Numbered from the stretch's first letter, positions 34,480 to 47,054 are shown. The stretch is 64,000 bases of DNA from Dactylellina haptotyla (GCA_031310005.1 CM062382.1:496001-560000); one strand, 5' to 3'. Notes: a model not told the origin generated them from the letters alone. Made by a program: numbers and translations.

Positions 34480-37400
34480 CTAGAAGTCTCGCGGGGTCTT
34501 GATGTCAAACTCCACTCGGGGCGAGATGCCACCGGGGGTCATAGGCTCGGCATTCGCCTTGCTCGGGCTGATAGTTAGCAGATTCTCGCCATGATGGCCG
34601 CTGGTGCTACCGCTGCCTTCATCTTCGTCCGCAGCTGCAGGGTCCGGCTTGGCTAGCTTCGCGGCCTCGTCGACCACCGCGGCCTCCGCGCCCTTCAACA
34701 AATCCCGATCCTGCTCCATGATACTCTTCGCATCGCCTTCCTCCTCATCGTCGTCCTTATACTTCCCGGGAACCGCGTTGCGCTCCATTTCCTTCTGCGC
34801 CTCGTCCATTCTCCTTCTGACCTCCTGAGCGACCCGCATCCCGTCGTTGACGATATTATCCAACACACCACGCAGACCCTTCGCGCCTGCAATGTTGCCG
34901 TTGCCAAAGTTGCCGAACGCGCTAGGGCCCGAGATACTCCTACCGCCGGGTGTTCTGGGCACATCCGTCGAGAGCACGATGGACTCTGCGAATCCTGATT
35001 CGAAAAAGTATTCCAGCACTTCATCCGCGAGAACAATCATCCTGAACGTCGGGAGGGTGATGTGAAGTGGATTTGCGGGATCCAACGCCGCATTCGCAGA
35101 CATGGCCGAAGGCCGCCTGTTGCCCGTGTTGATCTCCAAATCCGGTTTTTCCTTCCCCTTTCCGATATTGATATCGTTCACCGCTCCCTTCTCCGTAACT
35201 GGAGACTTGACGCTTTCCTCATCATCGTCGTCGTCGTCGTCATCGTCATCTGACGCCAAATCCAACAAATCGACAAGCTCATCCATCCCCTCGACACCCG
35301 TGGCAACTTCCTCCTGCTTCCCCTCCTGATCTGGATCTGCGTACTCAAAGCATCGCCTGATGAACCCGCTGACGCTACCAAGGAACGGATCAGTGTTACC
35401 TTTTCCGCCCTCTGGGCTCTTGGGATCCTGCACTCCAATCCCCGGTGGGGTCTCCCACCCTCTGCGGGTGATGAACAGCAAAGCCTCGCTGATTCTCAAG
35501 ATACCCTCACGATCAACCTTCCCGTCACCGTCGTCATCATACAGCTCGAAGAAATAGCTGATGCTCTCCATAATATCTTTCTTGCCTTTGATCCCCGCCA
35601 AGCCCGCGACAACATCCTGCAGCGACAACCCGGATCGGTAGTCGGTATCCCACCGTCTAAACAGGCGCTGCATGAACTCGTGGTCCGCGGGTTCCGCGTT
35701 ATCCCCCCAGGGGCTAAGGAGTATGCTCTTCTTACGACCGAACGTGGGCTCGAACCCTGGTGAGAACAGCGAGGAAGGGGAGTCTGCAATCGCCCATTTT
35801 GCGATGCCAGCCAGGAATTCTCGGAAATAGTCGTAATCCATGAGTTGAGACGAGGGGCCGAGTCCGATGCGACCTTTCTCGTTGATGCTCTTCTCGCTAA
35901 TGCTGCGGCCGGAGCTGACAACTTTCTTCTCGTTTATACGTTCTTTTTCGGCTTCGATTGCCAAGAGACGTTCCTGGCGTTCATAGAGGACCTTGTAGAA
36001 TCGATCGTAGATGTATCCCAGGTCGGCCGTGAGGAGGCGTTTGCTCTCAGGACCCAAGTTTCGGAGCGTGGTGCGCTTCGCGAAGGATTCGATGGAGGAG
36101 AGGACGGAGTCTTTGTGTCTGAGACGCTGGTCCATGATTGTTTGCTCTGTGATGCCGGAGAATTCGCGGAAGGCGACGACCATGAGTTCCTGGAAGCGGG
36201 TGACAGCGCGGAGCTTCTCATTGTCGCTGCGCGGGTGGGCACTCTCATCAAGGCGGAGAAAGTAGTTTTTGAGGATGCTGATGAAGGCACCGTCGTCGGT
36301 GACGTCAAGGAGTTCTTCGCCATTGATGCGGAGGATGGCGAGGCCGACTTGGAAGAGAACCTTGGGGCCTTCGAGGAAGAAGACGTCAAGGACGCGGAAG
36401 GCGAAGACGAGAGGCATCGAGTTGATGAAGAGGGAGAGGAACCAAGGGAGGGAGACAACGGAGAGTTGGACGTCGGATTTTACGAGATGCTCCCAGAGGA
36501 TTGGCATTGTCTTCTCGACAAGGGACTCAAATACTCGCTGGTCGAGAAGTGTGCCGTACATGGTTTGGGAGTAGTATCCTGGCACGAGGCGATCACATAG
36601 TGTCGAAAGGAGGAAGAAAGCCTGAGTTTCGGACATGTAGCTATATATTCTCTTATTAGCATGTTGATTGACTAGTGGGGCTATATGGCGATGACTTACA
36701 TGAGCAGCGCGGCAACGACAATGTTCATCGCTTGGCAGTAGCCGACATCTGGATTCTTCCAGCTGTAGGCGCTGAGCACGCGACGCAGTCTTCCGATACC
36801 TTCTTCACTCTGGAAGCCAGGATACTCAGGTAAACTACGATTCAGATCCTTTTCGATCTCATCTATGGATAGAGAGTGTCTGCCGGAGAATTCGGTAAGA
36901 GTATCAGTGTATAGTGTTGGGTTGTATAATCTCCTGTAGAGTGACCCAGAGGTCAGTTCCCAGACCTCTCCGCGAAGTCTCTGCGAGGATATGTTAGCTA
37001 TTGTCATTGAAAGATAATAATAGTAATGATAATAATAATAATGATTGATTACTTGGGATACGATGGAGAGCTTACATTTGGCAATCCCACACGGATGAGC
37101 TTGTGGAAGGTGGGTTGTCGTATCAGAGTGATGTTCCTGCCATTCTCTGTGGAGCTAAGTTAGTATAATTCTAAATAATTTAGGTAAAAAAAGAATGTAT
37201 ATACCTCGTAGATATTCAGCCCATAATCGCATCTTGCTCTTGTCGCGTAGTTTTTTGGCGTCGCCGGGATATCTCCAAACCATGCCCAACCCCGCATCGG
37301 GCTCCTCTTTCATGCCTTCCCTGATTTTGCCGCCGCTTACTAGCCACTCGCTGTAGCAACTGCCGACGAGCATGCGTAGGTTCTTCATTTCACTCATCTG

Positions 37401-37898
37401 GCTTCTCAGGTTCTTCTTGAGGGCCTCGCAGAACTTCTCGCATGTTGAACGGAGAGAGTTGAACTGCAATGTGAGTTTCTGGTCGTTGTGCCATGTTGTG
37501 ACGGCGAGCGCGAAGAGGTAGCTCCGGGAATGGAGGCGTTCGACCCGCCTAATGGCTACGAGGGGTAACGAGAAGCCACAGCTGGAAGGGCCGGCGGTGC
37601 TGGTTGTGGCGGAAGAAGTTCCCGAGGCAGAGGATGGGGCGGAGGACGAGAAGCAGAGGAAGGACTCGGAGAGGTGGAGACGGCCAAAGTAGTGTTCACC
37701 GGTGGGGAGACTGAGCTCGCAGGGGATGACGGCGAGAGGGTTTTCCGAGTCCGGGAGACGGAAGTTGGAGCGGAAGAGGAAGCCAGGCGTCTGGCCGTCG
37801 TTGGAGGAGCCGTTGACCTGGTTGAGGAGGGACGGGGGTAGCATGTTTGGATCTATCAAGGACGACGCCTTGGAGATCAAGGAGGATAAGGATAGCAT
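34480..37898 (-). CDS. GRAM-TBC-EF-hand Rab GTPase-activating protein (Gyp2/Mdr1-type)
   Basis: Four exons (37898-37205, 37146-37076, 36980-36700, 36640-34480) encode 1068 residues. Joins are in phases 1, 0 and 2; the short second exon gives [19 protein letters not shown] and the last join reads [17 protein letters not shown]-like domain occupies about residues 45-165 ([20 protein letters not shown]). The TBC domain starts at [13 protein letters not shown] (256). Its arginine finger is R303 in IEKDLNR and its glutamine finger Q338 in YCQAMN, so catalytic competence is expected. An EF-hand loop, [12 protein letters not shown], lies near residue 715. The C-terminal region is acidic with a run of ten aspartates and is otherwise disordered. 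Yeast Gyp2 (Mdr1) acts on Ypt6-type Rabs in vesicle traffic. The target here is inferred. Confidence 0.9.
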
Positions 37899-39596
37899 GG
37901 CTGCCGAACCACCACCGCGGTGAACAAGAAGAACTGGGAGCGTGATTATTGAAGTAGAATTCCAGCAGCAAGCTCGGAGGAGGTCAATGGGATTATCTGT
38001 TCTTCTTCGGTGACGTCGGGGTCAGCTTCTCGAGGTGGGAGAGGAATAGAGGAGGAAGCAGAGATGGCTGGTGGGCGAAGGCAGTTTGTTGGTAATCGGG
38101 TGGGCGTGTTGCAGCTGAGGTTGTCCGTTTGGGCTAACTAACGTTAACGGACAGCTTCGAATCGAGTTTCCCCCGCCGCGGCACGACAGGCGACCAGAGA
38201 CACTTACCACACGCTTGGCTAGTCCGACGCTGCTTGCGGATGTTTCGGCGACGGTGACGAAAAAGGAGGAGGAGGTGAGAGGATGCTGAGTGATCTTGTA
38301 ATAATAATAATAATTGGGGAGCTATATAAATGGGTTTGCTCTGGGAGTTACCTTCACAGCTATATCTGATGGTGATAACACCTTTGCTCGCTCCCCCTCA
38401 GCTAGCCGGGCTGGTTTGCTTGCAAGCTTGCTTGCTTCGGGGGAGGTTCTGCACCCCGGTCGAGCTACTTGGGTCGATACTTGCTCCTTACGGAATTATA
38501 TATCTCCAGACACATATTACTTAGTATTTATCTATCGATTTGAAGGCTGCAAGTGGAATACTGGCGTGCGAGCACTTGCTAAACTCGAGCGGGCAGGCTG
38601 GACACGCCTTAGTCCCAGTTGGAAAGCGTCCCGAATAATACTATTATTTATGTATCTTGTCAACTGTTATTAATATATTCACCGTCGATGCAAGTATGTT
38701 TTAATGCCTCCGCATAAATAAATGGGCTATTTGTGTACGACAACACTGGATTCGGGACTACACGACATAGTGATAGCGTTTTTTAATATCAGACATATCG
38801 ATTGAAAACAGATACACGCCAGTATACATATCTGCCAGCATTTCATATCAAACAGTATCTCCGTAGATTGTATACATGCATGTACTGTAGATGTATATTT
38901 CTAGGCATGAACACCATCTGGTGAGCTGTTCTTGCGCCGGCTAAACTTTCCGGTTCGGACGGTGCAAAGGTATCGTCTTCCGTCGCGCAACAGGGCTGTT
39001 GAAGCTGCCAGCTTCCCCACCGCAGCGACAGCTATCAAACGCGCGAATGCATAGAATATATTCTAATAGAATATAATTAGATGCCCATACCAGGCAGGCC
39101 GGCATGGATTGCGGCATGGATGTCCGTCTGTCGGATTGCCGTGTTGGGGATGCGTTGTTTCATGTTAATCAGACAGTCAATCATAACAACAACAACACCG
39201 CCAACAACGACAACAACATCGTCTCCGCAGCCAATTTTATTTCATTTGCCTGTCGTCACACCCTCTTCTCCCGCTTCATCTCATCGCCACTCCTCCTCCC
39301 CCCTCTCCCTCCTCCTCTCCCGCCTCACGAACCTCCCCGTCGAATACAATAGCCACGATATACACTATTTATAAAGAATTCGAACCCGCCAGAAGAGCCG
39401 CCGCCGACTGTCCACGTTTCTCGCCAGCGTTCCTGCAGCATTCCTCGTTTCCCCCCAACAGCCGCTGCGCTACGCTCGCCCCATTCGCTGGCTGTTCTTC
39501 ATTTGCGCACACGCCCCTGCCACAATTCCAACAACCCTCCAATAACACAGCTGCACGACACCAGCTACATAAATTGTGTTCGTTTTCCCTCCCGAA
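37899..39596. promoter_or_regulatory. Divergent promoter region, TBC gene / coiled-coil membrane protein
   Basis: This 1.7 kb region lies between divergent genes. An A/T-rich centre (38620-39080) is flanked by C/T-rich sequence before the plus-strand gene (39180-39590), including an (AAC)n-like stretch at about 39187-39220. Open frames in it are short and low in complexity. No gene is called. Confidence 0.5.
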
Positions 39597-42421
39597 ATGG
39601 CCGACCCTTTCGGTTATGACAACTCCATCGACAGCGTCCTCTCCGAGGGCTCGCAATCCTCCTCCCATTCAAAAGGCGGCACCCCCCGTCGCGCGCATCC
39701 TGCTCTCTTCCCTAAATCAACCCCTACGACTGAAACCCAGGGCACCATCAAGGCCTCCCGTCTCGCGTCGCCCCCCAATCGCACAAACTCTGGCGGTATA
39801 TCCGCTGCCTTCGCGGATCCTCCCGACACCTCGCCGCTTGGCGCGACTGGCTCGCGCAAAAAGTCTTCCAGTCCCACTCCCTCCACTCCCTCCAACATCA
39901 GTGGCGGCGGAAAGGGCTCCAAGGGTAGATCTTCGACCGCGCGACGCAACAAGATGAAGAGCAGAAAGTCGATAGCCGGCATCTCCGAGGATGATTCCTC
40001 CGCCAGCGAGACCGAGGGTGGATCCGTGCGAATCTTCGAGCAGGCATTCCAAAAGTTCGACAAGACTGATGAAGGACAGGTGCGTGGCTCGTGTTTTTAA
40101 AATATCTGAGCCGTGTGGAAATAAACGTGCTAACCGAAAAACTCATACAGATCGCCATGTCTGATTTCCTCCTCTTCTTCGATGCCCTCCAACAACAGCT
40201 CCCACCGCTCTCCGAGCCTCTCCTCAAACCTGATGTCAGGGAGCAAATGCTCAACCTCATGTCGCAGGTTATGGCCCAATCTGATACGCCAATTTTTATC
40301 AGCAAAGAGGACACCAAGAATTTCTACAAATCAATCGCAGGCAAGGATATCACGCAGGAGTTGAACGAGAGAAGGCAGGGAAGCTTCCCACAGAACGGCG
40401 AAGTTTCGAGCTTTCGCGGACGACTCCAGGCAGCACGCCTCCCGGACCTCGAAACTGTAGAAACCCCAAAGCGTCCATCCGCAATGAGCCCAGAACGACG
40501 AACACCGTTCGGTGGCGCATTCGCTCGTCCAGTCGCCCCTCGTCGACAGCAATCGAACGGATTCGGTTCGGGAACAGAAGATGAAAATAGTGACGTTGGA
40601 TCTGTGGAACCCAGTACAGAACTCACCGGAAACTTTCTCGCTTCTTCAACGCCAGCTCAAGCGAAGAAGAAGATCGGACACGGATACTTCAGCCCCCCGA
40701 TCACCAGCCCTACTCACTCCGCCTTGTCTATGGGTGACTTCCCCGGTGGCGGGCGGAGCCAAATCGGATCACCAGGCTTCAACACATCAGCCGTCCTGGA
40801 GCAAGATTTGGCAGCCGTCTATCAAGAGCTTCGACAGAAACAAGCTGATTTCGACGAAAAGGAACAGGAGCTTGCCGAACTTAGACACAGGGCGGACAGA
40901 AACCGAGAGGAGTTCGAGGAAGAAATCACCAGCCTCAACGACGAATCCGGCCGTCTGAGGAAGGACCTTGCGGAGAAACGACAGGAAATAACCCAGCTCA
41001 ACAGAGACAAAGACGAACTACGGGCCGAAGCGGCCGTATACCTCGACCAAATCTCCGAAGCCAAGAAGGATGTCGAGCAATTCCAATATCAACATAATAT
41101 GGATCGGGAGAACATTCTCGCATTGAGCCAGGATAACCAACGTTACGCCCAACAAGCCGCCGACGCGATACGACGCGTCGAAGCCCTTACCGCAGATCTC
41201 CAGACGGTGATGGAACAGAAAGAGGAAGTCGAAGTCCAGCGATCATCTCTACAGAAGAAAGCCGACCTGATAACTGGTTTACACAAGCAGATCAAGGATT
41301 TGCGAGAGGAACAGAAGGACCGAGAGTTTGAAATCGAAAGACTCAGAACCGAACTCCACAATCGGCAGTTAGATATTGAGATGATGATGTCTGGTGTTAA
41401 CCCCGCCAGGACTTCCGGTGTAAAGGGCAGCAACCCGAGAGATAGCGTAGGCCCAGGCTTTATGGGTGTCCTGAGCGATGAATTGGCTGGTGTTGATGAT
41501 GATGATGAAGAGGAGGAAGAAGACGACGAAGAGGAAGAAGTTGTCACTACTACCAAGACTATCAAGCGACGGAAGAAGCCTATCGTTACACGAAATGCGG
41601 ATATTTCCACTGACGAACCATTCGAGGTTATCGAAAGGGTGGTGGATACGACCGAGCGTGGTGTCCAGGTTGATGAATTTCCCCCATGGACGGCTGAGAT
41701 GGGCACGAGTACGGATGACGATCTAGCTGTCCCCATGTTCACTGCCGAAACACAAACAGAAGTCACCGTCGATGTTGGCACTTCTCTCCAAGATCATTTC
41801 GAAGCTCTCGCTCCACTCCCCCAGCTCGAATTCTCCATCGATGAAGAGGGTCTGCAAAAGATCAGCGAATACGAAGAACTCGCAAAGAGAGCAGAACTCA
41901 CCCGCCAGCAATTGGAGGAGCTTAGCCAGGTCATCGGCGTTCAGTCCGAGCTCATCGAACGGTTCAAGAAGCTCGGTGAGGCAAATGCCGGCCACCGCGT
42001 CCGTAAAGTTGTCAAAGAGAAATACATCCCCGGCGAGAATCCGATCGCGTACCTAAACTACGCCACTTACTGGCTCCAAAACTGGTTCTACATCTCCGTT
42101 AAGCAACAGTTCAAAAAGGCAGAGAAAGGAAGAGACGAATGGGCGGATTTCCTCGAATCCAACGCGCGCCCGGACTTCAATGCTGTCGTCATGTTGGTTA
42201 TCTTCTTCCTCTCGTTCTTTGTGATGGGATATGTTATTCTCAGCTACACTTGGAAGATCCAGAGCCACGAGGCGATGTGGAGAAATTTGAACACGCTGAA
42301 GGGGTATCCCCGAAACGCGGGTACCGTGTCGTCTGGAGGCCTCTTCGGTAGTAGGACTTGGAGAGTATTCAAGTACGACATTCAGCAAGCACTTTTCGGG
42401 CAGGTTCGATTCCCTATCTGA
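39597..42421 (+). CDS. Large coiled-coil, C-terminally anchored membrane protein (LINC/KASH candidate)
   Basis: Two exons (39597-40079 and 40151-42421; 71-nt phase 0 intron, GTGCGT to TACAG) encode 917 residues. The ATG at 39597 is the first methionine of the frame. A Ser/Pro-rich N-terminus is followed by a helical region at about 145-200 (RIFEQAFQKFDKTDEGQIAM) that resembles a degenerate EF-hand pair. A long coiled coil runs from about 375 to 575 and an acidic run (DDDDEEEEEDDEEEE) follows. A single hydrophobic segment lies near 838-858 (MLVIFFLSFFVMGYVILSY), with a tail of about 57 residues ending RFPI. This layout of cytoplasmic coiled coil, one membrane span and a short lumenal tail matches KASH-type nuclear-envelope proteins such as fission yeast Kms1/Kms2. 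That assignment rests on architecture, not on a motif I can confirm. A Golgi or ER tethering protein is the alternative. Confidence 0.75.
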
Positions 42422-43183
42422 TACGGGTCGAATTGAATCATTTTTATTTTTTGAATTTCTTTTCACAAATCTTTTTTCTTTACTGTTGGCCCCCATGACC
42501 GCAAAAATCACGAGGACATGAATATTACGCTGAATTTTGCCATTTTGGTTTAAACCCTTCTCTTTTTTTGCTCTTTTTTTCTTGTAATTCATTCAGCTAC
42601 TCTGTTAAAGCACATAGCTAAATGGCCTTGTTTGCTTACTCTTTTGTCTTACACAATTTTTGCTTTTCTCTCTCTTTTTAATCATTATATGAGGAGTTTT
42701 TCATTGAGAATGGGAGGGCATTCGACTTTCGACATTACTACGTCTCTTTTTCCCACTTTATAAATACTTACTTTTTCATCTTCCTGTTTTAGAAAAAGCA
42801 GCCACCAAGCCAGTATTCTCGGCGTCTTGTTCTCTTTTGATCCTATTTCTGCTTTTTCTTTTCTAAAACGCTCCCAACTTACCCGGTCATGGGTGGGTAT
42901 ACTTTTGTATGTAATATTAGCGAACTTTCTGTTCCAAAGAAAACCAATGAATTTAATCGTTTGTATCATCTCACTCGCTCGCTCTATTGACCAAATGTTA
43001 AGAATAATAAGTTTATACGGTATTAAAAAAATCCCCAAGGGAGACAAGAAAATTAAAATAGACAGAGAACTCCAAAAACGAAAAGGATATAGGTATATAC
43101 CGCCGTGTACGCTGTCGCTACCAAAATATATTAAAAAGAACAAAAAACCGAAGGAACCTAAAAGATATATATAAAGAGACCCC
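42422..43183. other. Convergent spacer
   Basis: This 762 bp T- and A-rich spacer lies between the coiled-coil membrane protein and the 5-phosphatase gene. The overlapping frames 42685-43257 (-) and 42827-43174 (+) are low-complexity and show no recognisable domain. It is probably 3' untranslated sequence. Confidence 0.55.
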
Positions 43184-44548
43184 TCAGGCACGCCCAACCA
43201 TGGTCCACCACAACATCCCCACGCCCACAACCGCACAGGTAACCAACGCCACACCACCGGTCGTGGTGACCATCAATATCGCGTATCCGACAATCCACTC
43301 CCGTGATACTGCTGCAGCGCGGCTAGTCTTCCAATTTGCATCCAGCGGGAAGGGCGGGTGCTGTCGTAAATCGCCTTTACTATTCGTTTCCTGGGAGGAA
43401 GAATGTATGACGGGCAGTGAGATGTGAAGGGTCACGGGTCTATGGTCTGAATGGAGGATTGTAGGGATAGAGTTGTATCTGTGTATTGTTATATCGTTGC
43501 CTTTGCGAGATGGGTTATCTGGAAGGGGTAGCCAGAGGATGCGGTCACACCATGACGGCCAGCGGTGCGGGGCGTAGGCGAACAGGGCTGATGTCGGGAG
43601 GAGGGGTTGGTTCGGTTCGAGCTTGTTCGATTCGAGGTTTGGGGTTGTAGGGGAAGCGGTGCGCGGAAGCCGGATTTCTGGGTACTTGTACGTTGGGGAG
43701 AAGTTTACGGGTGCTTCTGTTAGGCCGTGGAGCGTATGGCCCGCTTTTCTTTCGGTGGTTAGTTGGTCCCGGGCAAAGTATTCGGAGAGGTCGGAGGGTT
43801 GTTTGGGGAAGAGGCGGTAGTCGGATGGTGTGGGGGCGGTATGGGAGACGCGGTAGTTGAGATCGCCGAGTACGAGGAGGTGGGTGTGTGGAGCGTAAAT
43901 GCCTGAAGCTGGAGAAGAAGTAGAAGAAGAATCTGGGGCGGAGTCTTGGAGGAGAGGGGTGGCTTCGGAGGGATTAGAGATCGGGGAATCAAAGACGAGT
44001 CCGCGGGCGAGGGTTTCCCAGTCGCGGTTACGATCCGCGCAACAGTGTTCGTGTGCAGCCAAGTGGGCGGTTACAATGGTCACGTCGACGGTGCCGGTGT
44101 CACCGTATCCGTTATCGTCAATGCGAGTGAATCTAGCGGCGACGGCGCCTTTATTGCCCATGCCGGCGACGCCGAAGCCCACTCCTGTGAAACGCAGGGA
44201 CTTTACTTTTTCGGGTCTACTACTGAATAGCAGCAGCGCGGTCATGCCAACGTAGGAGCGTCCGATTTCCACGTATTCCGGCGGGAATTTTGGGTCTTGT
44301 TTGTGAAGCGATTGCGAAGCGAGGTGTGGTACCGAGCTCCATCGATCCAAGTACGGCGTGAGGAAGTCCCCACCAAGGAAGCTATACGAGATCGGTGCGA
44401 TTTCCTGGAGGCCGATGGCAACGATCTCCGGAGGCGGGGCAGCGGGGTCGAGGGTTGAGAAGAAGTTTGTGGCGATGGCCTGCGGATTGATCAGATCGCG
44501 GCCGCAGTTGAAGGTGAAGAGGTAGAGGGGAAGTGATGCCGCCGCCAT
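43184..44548 (-). CDS. Inositol polyphosphate 5-phosphatase, tail-anchored (Inp54-like)
   Basis: This is an intronless 454-residue enzyme with the full 5-phosphatase motif set: FTFNCG (11-16), GLQEI (46-50), GMGNKGAVA (129-137), TAHLAAHE (160-167), GDLNYR (228-233), NFSPTYKY (282-289), PSWCDRILW (331-339) and SDHRPV (367-372). All catalytic and magnesium-binding residues I can place are present. A hydrophobic segment at about 419-448, four to six residues from the end, predicts a tail anchor. Yeast Inp54 is likewise an ER tail-anchored PI(4,5)P2 5-phosphatase involved in secretion. The start at 44548 gives the expected short N-terminus before the first catalytic strand. A Pro/Ser-rich insertion at about 187-220 and another at about 296-320 are likely surface loops. 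It diverges from the unrecognised gene at 45568. Confidence 0.9.
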   Translation of the reverse strand: MAAASLPLYLFTFNCGRDLINPQAIATNFFSTLDPAAPPPEIVAIGLQEIAPISYSFLGGDFLTPYLDRWSSVPHLASQSLHKQDPKFPPEYVEIGRSYVGMTALLLFSSRPEKVKSLRFTGVGFGVAGMGNKGAVAARFTRIDDNGYGDTGTVDVTIVTAHLAAHEHCCADRNRDWETLARGLVFDSPISNPSEATPLLQDSAPDSSSTSSPASGIYAPHTHLLVLGDLNYRVSHTAPTPSDYRLFPKQPSDLSEYFARDQLTTERKAGHTLHGLTEAPVNFSPTYKYPEIRLPRTASPTTPNLESNKLEPNQPLLPTSALFAYAPHRWPSWCDRILWLPLPDNPSRKGNDITIHRYNSIPTILHSDHRPVTLHISLPVIHSSSQETNSKGDLRQHPPFPLDANWKTSRAAAVSREWIVGYAILMVTTTGGVALVTCAVVGVGMLWWTMVGRA

Positions 44549-45567
44549 GGTGAGAGATCGAAGCAGAGATCAATCAGATGGTGAGAGAATACGGGGAGGA
44601 GGAGGGGGTGGGAGGAGGTTGAAATGATGAAATGACGTTGATGCTGCCCGAAACAGAAATGTGTTGCAGTGTTGTCTTTTGAGCACCAGGATCCGCTCGC
44701 GTGCAACACACGCAACGCACCGCAGATGGCCTCCAAAATACCCAGCAGCAATACGTTTAACACAAGTAATACGCATATTCTCGTATTCATAATATCCTGA
44801 CAATATACAATACAAATGCACCGGGTTTTGATGCTTCGTGATTCACTCGGTCGTCTCAGGTAGTTCTCGAAGCGCCCGACGCTGTATTGTCCCCTGCACG
44901 CCAGATACACGAGCATGGGTCTTCTCACATGGCATTTATATTGTTTGTGGGATCTCGCTCTCAGCCCTGTTTCATTCTGAAGTGCAATGTTCCCTGGTAC
45001 ACACACTATGCCATGGTGCGACCGTGTTACACCTCTGACTGGTCGTCTCAAACAGGCAAAGCGGTCCCCCTTCACCCCCTTCGTAAAACCAACCCTAAAA
45101 TTCCCCGGCTTCGAAAGGTGAAGGATACCGCTGGATCCTACCCGGCCCTTCCCTACTTTCTAGAAGGCCTCGAAGGCCCTTCGAAGGCGCCAAGCTGCTT
45201 CGACGAGACTGGGTGTTTTATAAACGGGAGGTCGCTGATACCATCAAATCGTGTCCCGGTCAGATCTTGTTTTATATTTTTTTGAATACGGTTGGCCTTA
45301 TTCGCCCTCCACCAGACTAAACATATCGTGGCTGTCATATATATTCGGATTGCCCCATAGGGATCTCTCCCCCCATTCTCTGATTTCTCATTTACAGTTA
45401 ACACTTCGTGACCCGGATTTTTATACCAAAAACACAACACTAGGGACAATACGCAATACATATACATATTTATATCCACAAGGCTATCAATATTGGCACA
45501 TCTTCCAACTACAATATTCTTACATCGAAACCCACAGAGTAAATTTTTACAATAACAAAAAATACCC
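44549..45567. promoter_or_regulatory. Divergent promoter region, 5-phosphatase / unrecognised gene
   Basis: About 1 kb lies between divergent start codons. Overlapping short frames on both strands have no motif. A clustered CTTCGAAGG/GAAGGCC sequence near 45108-45190 contains several short palindromes. No gene is called. Confidence 0.5.
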
Positions 45568-47054
45568 ATGAATCAAGGCATGGCTATAACCGTAACAATA
45601 GGCATGAATGCTTCTATTAAAGAAGAGGAGGAGGATGCTCCTCCAGAATACATCAAATACGACATCCCCCTGTACACCCCAGATACTAAATCCCTAATCT
45701 CCCTCCTCACGTCCTCTAGCCCGTTTAAGAACCTCTACGAAAAGTACAAAGCAGCCATGCCACAGCTGCTCAACGATGCCCTCTTCGAAGACGCATCCAA
45801 ATATAAAGAAGAAAGTTACTTTATCGCATATTTTTCCGAAAGCTTTCGCACAAAACGCCGCGATGCCTCCGACCTAGACGCCGTGCTGCTCAGCTATCCG
45901 TCTGCTAAGATAAACTCGGCCAACCCAACGGCTGCTAAACCGACGCCCTGGTACCATTCTAGGATTTTGAAAGGCCCGAATGAATTCCGGAACAGGGTGA
46001 TCAATAACCACAAAGCCATCCTTGAGCTGTGCGAGCAGTTTGTGAGTAAGATGAAGTATCCAAAGCTCCTCGTTGACATGTGCGACGGGTTCCAGGAGAC
46101 CGCGAAGGACAGGTATCTCAAGGAAGGCGCACCCGCGACTGCCTCTGAGAAGGAGACTATAATTCGCGGACTGTACCGTCTGTGGCTGATCACTATGACG
46201 TACTGCGCCAATCTGGCACCTGAAGCCGATTCAGAGGAAGTAGACGAGGACTTTGCTCGGTTTATCAGCTGCTATAGATGCCTGGGAAACCTGGGGTACT
46301 GGGAGGTCAAGGTTATTCAGGTGCTCCTTTCGTATTTCATGAGGGAGTTGAAACCTATTTTCCTATCCTTCCGAGAAAAGGAGACAGCTGTGAAGAGGTT
46401 CTTTTTATCGGACGAGTATCCGACTGCGCTTGCGGAAGGTAAGAATACATTTAACTTGCATAAAACTCCTTTGCTAGAGAACTCGAACTAATCAAAATAT
46501 GCATAATTATAGAAATGTACGTTGGCCACTACTTCAACGCTTTCATGACGAACGAGTACCCGCACAATGCGGCAAAATGGCTCGGTCAAGCCACCGAAGA
46601 GAAGGAACTCAGCTACAGATTCAACGATCTCTCTTCCACAATCCGCGCCGCGGCCCTCTCCGGCCCTCTGATGAAGAAGCAACTACACTCCCGTCTCTTT
46701 CTATGTCGCGATATTCGCGGCTGGCATACCCGTGAGATGCAGGAGTCGATATCTGGTAAGGAGCTTCAAGAAGACATTCCCGTCAAGCGGCTGTGCAAGA
46801 TGCAGAATGGCGACGGGTTGGGGTGTAAAATGACCAATGCTACCCCGGCGGTCAAGAAGGTAGCTTGGTTGGCCGTCGAGCTTACCAGAGAGGAGTCTAC
46901 TGATTCTGATATGTGGGCTGTCGTTTGGGATGATTGGAGGCTGCAGGAATGGGGATATTTCTTCCCGGTTTTTGAAGAAAAGGCACTTAGGAGGCCGAGT
47001 CATTTTAGGAGATTGTCTAGTGTGTTCAAGATGAGGACATCTATTTCACGGTAA
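45568..47054 (+). CDS. Unrecognised protein, two exons
   Basis: Exons 45568-46438 and 46513-47054 join through a 74-nt phase 1 intron (GTAAGA donor, GAACTAATC branch, TTATAG acceptor) to give 470 residues. I do not recognise the family. An acidic, Pro-containing N-terminus (KEEEEDAPPEYIKYD) is followed by a soluble, mainly helical protein with no signal peptide and no membrane span. Conspicuous stretches are WYHSRILKGPNEFRNRVIN, YRCLGNLGYWEVKVIQVLLS, MYVGHYFNAFMTNEYPHNAA and VVWDDWRLQEWGYFFPVFEE. Good intron signals and uniform amino acid composition across both exons argue that it is a real gene. A lineage-restricted fungal family is likely. A possible earlier or later start cannot be excluded because a second methionine lies at residue 5. 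Confidence 0.65.

Noticed and set aside
35845-36600. A 251-codon frame opposite the TBC gene
   Set aside because: A shadow of the acidic and Leu-rich TBC coding strand.
39370-39395. Minus-strand GGGTTCGAATTC resembling a tRNA T-loop
   Set aside because: The T-stem does not pair and no cloverleaf can be drawn.
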